A DNA stretch of 64,000 nt, taken from assembly GCF_021869535.1 (NCBI RefSeq), contig NW_026262734.1, positions 92,881,285-92,945,284 on the forward strand, given 5' to 3'. Source of the stretch: Mytilus californianus (Eukaryota; Mollusca; Bivalvia; Mytilida; Mytilidae). The notes under the pieces were generated by a model. That model was not told where the DNA came from. It was given only the letters and a program-made list of their open reading frames with translations, and searched no databases. Positions within the stretch are counted from its first letter, which is position 1; the number at the start of each line of letters is the position of its first letter. Positions 55,801-64,000 of the stretch are shown piece by piece. The translations under genes and the position numbers were made by a program.

Positions 55801-58800
55801 GGCCGTATCACATATTTACATTTAAAAATGCATATTGAAGCTATAGGAAATAAAATTTTGTGTCCTTTCTATCATTTCTATACTCAGGTGACATGATACA
55901 ATAAATCTGAGCACAAAAAGACTCTTGCATTCAACTTTTTTTGCAGACAGTATGGTCTGATACAAAGATTTTTCACTTTTTAGTGAAAAACATGCATGCA
56001 ATTTTAGTCTCAACAGGCTTATATTTGAACCACTTGCTATCCTACAGAAGAAAAGAAAGATAGTATGTGACATAAAACAGGTACAAAAGACATTGTTAAG
56101 TGCTTTTTATACAAATTTAGTGAGGTCTTTATAATGGACTTCAACTTTTATGTTCCAAGCTCCTCACATTTAACTTGATCCAAACAGGGCGTTAGACGAG
56201 GATCATATATACAACACATTTTGCACATATTGTCTGAGATAATCTTCTTTTCTGTAGATTCAGAGTTCACAAATGAGTAATACAACTGGATTGAAGCATA
56301 GAAACACAAATATTGACACATAAAAACCTGTCAGATAGAAAGTCAGAATGCCACTTATGCATCAAAATTGAAAAAGCTATGAAATTCTTATTTTGACCAT
56401 AAAATGCCAAAATTGGTCATTTTTGCAGAAAATTCCATCAAATAAAAGTTTAAATCCTTTAGTTTTATGCTATTTGATAAATTGACACCATCAAATCATT
56501 CAGGGAAGTTGCCAAAGTACAGATTCTATATTTCCTGATTTCACCTCTTAGGGTAGAAAAAGTTGACCAATCTTAATGAAACTTGGTATGACCAAAGCTT
56601 ATAAAATTATAAGACTGCTTACAAAGTTTCATGGCAATAGCATATATATTATAGACAATATGACTAATTCTATATTCAACTTTGCGTGTTAAATTTAGAC
56701 GTTAAAATTGAAAATTTTCAACTATCAACATTTGGGGCTTAAAAAATTAAAATATTGCAAAAAAATACTTTTGAAATGCCTTAATATATAATATATTATG
56801 TATTAAAAGCAATAGAGTACTCATTTGATTTATCAGACTTATCATAATTATTGAAAAGTCAAATTTATATGAGCCTGTGGCTAAAAACGGAGGTTTTCCA
56901 ATGAAGGGGGGCCTTACATGAAGATGTAATATTTTCCAGCAATTTTAAATTTGGAAAGCTTTTTGGTTATAAATAATCCTTACATATGTATTTAATGTAC
57001 TTTAAATGGAAAGAAAACTTACAAACAACATATCACATTAGTTTAAAAGGGTCTTAGGCCAAGTAAGACTGAAAATAATTTAGGGTCAATTTAGGCCGTA
57101 TCACATATTTACATTTAAAAATGCATATTGAAGCTATAGGAAATAAAATTTTGTGTCCTTTCTATCATTTCTATACTCAGGTGACATGATACAATAAATC
57201 TGAGCACAAAAAGACTCTTGCATTCAACTTTTTTTGCAGACAGTATGGTCTGATACAAAGATTTTTCACTTTTTAGTGAAAAACATGCATGCAATTTTAG
57301 TCTCAACAGGCTTATATTTGAACCACTTGCTATCCTACAGAAGAAAAGAAAGATAGTATGTGACATAAAACAGGTACAAAAGACATTGTTAAGTGCTTTT
57401 TATACAAATTTAGTGAGGTCTTTATAATGGACTTCAACTTTTATGTTCCAAGCTCCTCACATTTAACTTGATCCAAACAGGGCGTTAGACGAGGATCATA
57501 TATACAACACATTTTGCACATATTGTCTGAGATAATCTTCTTTTCTGTAGATTCAGAGTTCACAAATGAGTAATACAACTGGATTGAAGCATAGAAACAC
57601 AAATATTGACACAAAAAAACCTGTCAGATAGAAAGTCAGAATGCCACTTATGCATCAAAATTGAAAAAGCTATGAAATTCTTATTTTGACCATAAAATGC
57701 CAAAATTGGTCATTTTTGCAGAAATTCCATCAAATAAAAGTTTAAATCCTTTAGTTTTATGCTATTTGATAAATTGACAGCATCAAATCATTCAGGGAAG
57801 TTGCCAAAGTACAGATTCTATATTTCCTGATTTCACCTCTTAGGGTAGAAAAAGTTGACCAATCTTAATGAAACTTGGTATGACCAAAGCTTATAAAATT
57901 ATAAGACTGCTTACAAAGTTTCATGGCAATAGCATATATATTATAGACAATATGACTAATTCTATATTCAACTTTGCGTGTTAAATTTAGACGTTAAAAT
58001 TGAAAATTTTCAACTATCAACATTTGGGGCTTAAAAAATTAAAATATTGCAAAAAAATACTTTTGAAATGCCTTAATATATAATATATTATGTATTAAAA
58101 GCAATAGAGTACTCATTTGATTTATCAGACTTATCATAATTATTGAAAAGTCAAATTTATATGAGCCTGTGGCTAAAAACGGAGGTTTTCCAATGAAGGG
58201 GGGCCTTACATGAAGATGTAATATTTTCCAGCAATTTTAAATTTGGAAAGCTTTTTGGTTATAAATAATCCTTACATATGTATTTAATGTACTTTAAATG
58301 GAAAGAAAACTTACAAATAACATATCACATTAGTTTAAAAGGGTCTTAGGCCAAGTAAGACTGAAAATAATTTAGGGTCAATTTAGGCCGTATCACATAT
58401 TTACATTTAAAAATGCATATTGAAGCTATAGGAAATAAAATTTTGTGTCCTTTCTATCATTTCTATACTCAGGTGACATGATACAATAAATCTGAGCACA
58501 AATAGACTCTTGCATTCAACTTTTTTTGCAGACAGTATGGTCTGATACAAAGATTTTTCACTTTTTAGTGAAAAACATGCATGCAATTTTAGTCTCAACA
58601 GGCTTATATTTGAACCACTTGCTATCCTACAGAAGAAAAGAAAGATAGTATGTGACATAAAACAGGTACAAAAGACATTGTTAAGTGCTTTTTATACAAA
58701 TTTAGTGAGGTCTTTATAATGGACTTCAACTTTTATGTTCCAAGCTCCTCACATTTAACTTGATCCAAACAGGGCGTTAGACGAGGATCATATATACAAC

Positions 58801-61800
58801 ACATTTTGCACATATTGTCTGAGATAATCTTCTTTTCTGTAGATTCAGAGTTCACAAATGAGTAATACAACTGGATTGAAGCATAGAAACACAAATATTG
58901 ACACAAAAAAACCTGTCAGATAGAAAGTCAGAATGCCACTTATGCATCAAAATTGAAAAAGCTATGAAATGCTTATTTTGACCATAAAATGCCAAAATTG
59001 GTCATTTTTGCAGAAATTCCATCAAATAAAAGTTTAAATCCTTTAGTTTTATGCTATTTGATAAATTGACACCATCAAATCATTCAGGGAAGTTGCCAAA
59101 GTACAGATTCTATATTTCCTGATTTCACCTCTTAGGGTGGAAAAAGTTGACCAATCTTAATGAAACTTGGTATGACCAAAGCTTATTAAATTATAAGACT
59201 GCTTACAAAGTTTCATGGCAATAGCATATATATTATAGACAATATGACTAATTCTATATTCAACTTTGCGTGTTAAATTTAGACGTTAAAATTGAAAATT
59301 TTCAACTATCAACATTTGGGGCTTAAAAAATTAAAATATTGCAAAAAAATACTTTTGAAATGCCTTAATATATAATATATTATGTATTAAAAGCAATAGA
59401 GTACTCATTTGATTTATCAGACTTATCATAATTATTGAAAAGTCAAATTTATATGAGCCTGTGGCTAAAAACGGAGATTTTCCAATGAAGGGGGGCCTTA
59501 CATGAAGATGTAATATTTTCCAGCAATTTTAAATTTGGAAAGCTTTTTGGTTATAAATAATCCTTACATATGTATTTAATGTACTTTAAATGGAAAGAAA
59601 ACTTACAAATAACATATCACATTAGTTTAAAAGGGTCTTAGGCCAAGTAAGACTGAAAATAATTTAGGGTCAATTTAGGCTGTATCACATATTTACATTT
59701 AAAAATGCATATTGAAGCTATAGGAAATAAAATTTTGTGTCCTTTCTATCATTTCTATACTCAGGTGACATGATACAATAAATCTGAGCACAAAAAGACT
59801 CTTGCATTCAACTTTTTTTGCAGACAGTATGGTCTGATACAAAGATTTTTCACTTTTTAGTGAAAAACATGCATGCAATTTTAGTCTCAACAGGCTTATA
59901 TTTGAACCACTTGCTATCCTACAGAAGAAAAGAAAGATAGTATGTGACATAAAACAGGTACAAAAGACATTGTTAAGTGCTTTTTATACAAATTTAGTGA
60001 GGTCTTTATAATGGACTTCAACTTTTATGTTCCAAGCTCCTCACATTTAACTTGATCCAAACAGGGCGTTAGACGAGGATCATATATACAACACATTTTG
60101 CACATATTGTCTGAGATAATCTTCTTTTCTGTAGATTCAGAGTTCACAAATGAGTAATACAACTGGATTGAAGCATAGAAACACAAATATTGACACATAA
60201 AAACCTGTCAGATAGAAAGTCAGAATGCCACTTATGCATCAAAATTGAAAAAGCTATGAAATGCTTATTTTGACCATAAAATGCCAAAATTGGTCATTTT
60301 TGCAGAAATTCCATCAAATAAAAGTTTAAATCCTTTAGTTTTATGCTATTTGATAAATTGACACCATCAAATCATTCAGGGAAGTTGCCAAAGTACAGAT
60401 TCTATATTTCCTGATTTCACCTCTTAGGGTGGAAAAAGTTGACCAATCTTAATTAAACTTGGTATGACCAAAGCTTATTTAATTATAAGACTGCTTACAA
60501 AGTTTCATGGCAATAGCATATATATTATAGACAATATGACTAATTCTATATTCAACTTTGCGTGTTAAATTTAGACGTTAAAATTGAAAATTTTCAACTA
60601 TCAACATTTGGGGCTTAAAAAATTAAAATATTGTAAAAAAATACTTTTGAAATGCCTTAATATATAATATATTATGTATTAAAAGCAATAGAGTACTCAT
60701 TTGATTTATCAGACTTATCATAATTATTGAAAAGTCAAATTTATATGAGCCTGTGGCTAAAAACGGAGGTTTTCCAATGAAGGGGGGCCTTACATGAAGA
60801 TGTAATATTTTCCAGCAATTTTAAATTTGGAAAGCTTTTTGGTTATAAATAATCCTTACATATGTATTTAATGTACTTTAAATGGAAAGAAAACTTACAA
60901 ATAACATATCACATTAGTTTAAAAGGGTCTTAGGTCAAGTAAGACTGAAAATAATTTAGGGTCAATTTAGGCCGTATCACATATTTACATTTAAAAATGC
61001 ATATTGAAGCTATAGGAAATAAAATTTTGTGTCCTTTCTATCATTTCTATACTCAGGTGACATGATACAATAAATCTGAGCACAAAAAGACTCTTGCATT
61101 CAACTTTTTTTGCAGACAGTATGGTCTGATACAAAGATTTTTCACTTTTTAGTGAAAAACATGCATGCAATTTTAGTCTCAACAGGCTTATATTTGAACC
61201 ACTTGCTATCCTACAGAAGAAAAGAAAGATAGTATGTGACATAAAACAGGTACAAAAGACATTGTTAAGTGCTTTTTATACAAATTTAGTGAGGTCTTTA
61301 TAATGGACTTCAACTTTTATGTTCCAAGCTCCTCACATTTAACTTGATCCAAACAGGGCGTTAGACGAGGATCATATATACAACACATTTTGCACATATT
61401 GTCTGAGATAATCTTCTTTTCTGTAGATTCAGAGTTCACAAATGAGTAATACAACTGGATTGAAGCATAGAAACACAAATATTGACACATAAAAACCTGT
61501 CAGATAGAAAGTCAGAATGCCACTTATGCATCAAAATTGAAAAAGCTATGAAATGCTTATTTTGACCATAAAATGCCAAAATTGGTCATTTTTGCAGAAA
61601 TTCCATCAAATAAAAGTTTAAATCCTTTAGTTTTATGCTATTTGATAAATTGACACCATCAAATCATTCAGGGAAGTTGCCAAAGTACAGATTCTATATT
61701 TCCTGATTTCACCTCTTAGGGTGGAAAAAGTTGACCAATCTTAATTAAACTTGGTATGACCAAAGCTTATTAAATTATAAGACTGCTTACAAAGTTTCAT

Positions 61801-64000
61801 GGCAATAGCATATATATTATAGACAATATGACTAATTCTATATTCAACTTTGCGTGTTAAATTTAGACGTTAAAATTGAAAATTTTCAACTATCAACATT
61901 TGGGGCTTAAAAAATTAAAATATTGCAAAAAAATACTTTTGAAATGCCTTAATATATAATATATTATGTATTAAAAGCAATAGAGTACTCATTTGATTTA
62001 TCAGACTTATCATAATTATTGAAAAGTCAAATTTATATGAGCCTGTGGCTAAAAACGGAGGTTTTCCAATGAAGGGGGGCCTTACATGAAGATGTAATAT
62101 TTTCCAGCAATTTTAAATTTGGAAAGCTTTTTGGTTATAAATAATCCTTACATATGTATTTAATGTACTTTAAATGGAAAGAAAACTTACAAATAACATA
62201 TCACATTAGTTTAAAAGGGTCTTAGGCCAAGTAAGACTGAAAATAATTTAGGGTCAATTTAGGCCGTATCACATATTTACATTTAAAAATGCATATTGAA
62301 GCTATAGGAAATAAAATTTTGTGTCCTTTCTATCATTTCTATACTCAGGTGACATGATACAATAAATCTGAGCACAAAAAGACTCTTGCATTCAACTTTT
62401 TTTGCAGACAGTATGGTCTGATACAAAGATTTTTCACTTTTTAGTGAAAAACATGCATGCAATTTTAGTCTCAACAGGCTTATATTTGAACCACTTGCTA
62501 TCCTACAGAAGAAAAGAAAGATAGTATGTGACATAAAACAGGTACAAAAGACATTGTTAAGTGCTTTTTATACAAATTTAGTGAGGTCTTTATAATGGAC
62601 TTCAACTTTTATGTTCCAAGCTCCTCACATTTAACTTGATCCAAACAGGGCGTTAGACGAGGATCATATATACAACACATTTTGCACATATTGTCTGAGA
62701 TAATCTTCTTTTCTGTAGATTCAGAGTTCACAAATGAGTAATACAACTGGATTGAAGCATAGAAACACAAATATTGACACATAAAAACCTGTCAGATAGA
62801 AAGTCAGAATGCCACTTATGCATCAAAATTGAAAAAGCTATGAAATGCTTATTTTGACCATAAAATGCCAAAATTGGTCATTTTTGCAGAAATTCCATCA
62901 AATAAAAGTTTAAATCCTTTAGTTTTATGCTATTTGATAAATTGACACCATCAAATCATTCAGGGAAGTTGCCAAAGTACAGATTCTATATTTCCTGATT
63001 TCACCTCTTAGGGTGGAAAAAGTTGACCAATCTTAATTAAACTTGGTATGACCAAAGCTTATTAAATTATAAGACTGCTTACAAAGTTTCATGGCAATAG
63101 CATATATATTATAGACAATATGACTAATTCTATATTCAACTTTGCGTGTTAAATTTAGACGTTAAAATTGAAAATTTTCAACTATCAACATTTGGGGCTT
63201 AAAAAATTAAAATATTGCAAAAAAATACTTTTGAAATGCCTTAATATATAATATATTATGTATTAAAAGCAATAGAGTACTCATTTGATTTATCAGACTT
63301 ATCATAATTATTGAAAAGTCAAATTTATATGAGCCTGTGGCTAAAAACGGAGGTTTTCCAATGAAGGGGGGCCTTACATGAAGATGTAATATTTTCCAGC
63401 AATTTTAAATTTGGAAAGCTTTTTGGTTATAAATAATCCTTACATATGTATTTAATGTACTTTAAATGGAAAGAAAACTTACAAATAACATATCACATTA
63501 GTTTAAAAGGGTCTTAGGCCAAGTAAGACTGAAAATAATTTAGGGTCAATTTAGGCCGTATCACATATTTACATTTAAAAATGCATATTGAAGCTATAGG
63601 AAATAAAATTTTGTGTCCTTTCTATCATTTCTATACTCAGGTGACATGATACAATAAATCTGAGCACAAAAAGACTCTTGCATTCAACTTTTTTTGCAGA
63701 CAGTATGGTCTGATACAAAGATTTTTCACTTTTTAGTGAAAAACATGCATGCAATTTTAGTCTCAACAGGCTTATATTTGAACCACTTGCTATCCTACAG
63801 AAGAAAAGAAAGATAGTATGTGACATAAAACAGGTACAAAAGACATTGTTAAGTGCTTTTTATACAAATTTAGTGAGGTCTTTATAATGGACTTCAACTT
63901 TTATGTTCCAAGCTCCTCACATTTAACTTGATCCAAACAGGGCGTTAGACGAGGATCATATATACAACACATTTTGCACATATTGTCTGAGATAATCTTC

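Larger units (their letters stand above)
47506..64000. repeat. Macrosatellite array, 1,292 bp monomer, at least 12.8 copies
   Basis: Units start (at GGGTRGAAAAAGTTGACC) at 47506, 48799, 50091, 51383, 52676, 53968, 55258, 56551, 57843, 59135, 60427, 61719 and 63011; the last is cut by the window end. Lengths are 1,290-1,293 bases. By eye the first four or five units differ from consensus at roughly five to ten sites each, the last three at almost none. The monomer is AT-rich and contains a 9-bp stem TTTTTCACT/AGTGAAAAA followed by CATGCATGC. No tRNA or rRNA is present. It may be a long satellite or tandemly amplified gene segment. Confidence 0.97.

Noticed and set aside
47506..64000. CRISPR array or bacterial tandem operon
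   Set aside because: The repeat unit is 1.29 kb without spacers, in AT-rich DNA with eukaryotic introns and SINEs.

Overview
The window looks like nuclear DNA from a marine bivalve, most probably a mytilid mussel (Mytilus-like). It is strongly AT-rich, has no operons or Shine-Dalgarno sites, and has split genes with GT/AG introns. Most of it is layered mobile DNA: a MetaSINE-type tRNA SINE, Penelope-like or related reverse transcriptase remnants, a non-autonomous Helitron, an L1/Tx1-like LINE tail, hammerhead-bearing direct repeats, MITEs and foldback elements. Several families match repeats I remember from mussel genomes. The species call is inference; I could run no search.

Region by region. 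0.4-0.95 kb is a decayed ~22 bp minisatellite. 1.9-13.2 kb (+) holds the best host gene candidate: seven or eight small exons, nearly all phase 1, encoding an Ig-like ectodomain piece, two duplicated 15-residue micro-exons inside a ~1.3 kb tandem duplication, two hydrophobic segments and a short terminal exon. Its 5' end is not identified. 10.5-24.3 kb is repeat-dominated: a SINE with a 14 bp target duplication, a retroelement tail, a ~0.6-1.2 kb inverted repeat whose left arm carries a 520 bp Helitron (the right arm is the exact empty site), and a Penelope-like copy. 25.1-25.4 kb may be a TATA promoter plus a signal-peptide exon.

26.4-38.7 kb holds retroelement debris, two inverted copies of a TTTTGTCCG minisatellite, and two inverted copies of a larger repeat with ~147 bp internal units. 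The forward copy was invaded by a retrozyme-like pair of hammerhead-bearing repeats (28.27-28.85 kb) and by a 5'-truncated LINE with a poly(A) tail and a 13 bp target duplication (29.36-30.83 kb). 39.5-47.5 kb has a segmental duplication, homopolymer tracts, a second Penelope-like pseudogene, three hairpin elements and a MITE.

47.506-64.0 kb is one tandem array of a 1,292 bp monomer, at least 12.8 copies, running off the window. Its first copies are divergent and its last ones near-identical. Each monomer carries, on the minus strand, an 83-codon ORF and a second cysteine-rich 59-codon ORF directly behind a splice-acceptor-like site. This exon-like macrosatellite and the hammerhead pair are the most interesting items. 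No genes here work together as a pathway; the organisation is one possible host gene, one possible gene start, and successive mobile-element insertions.
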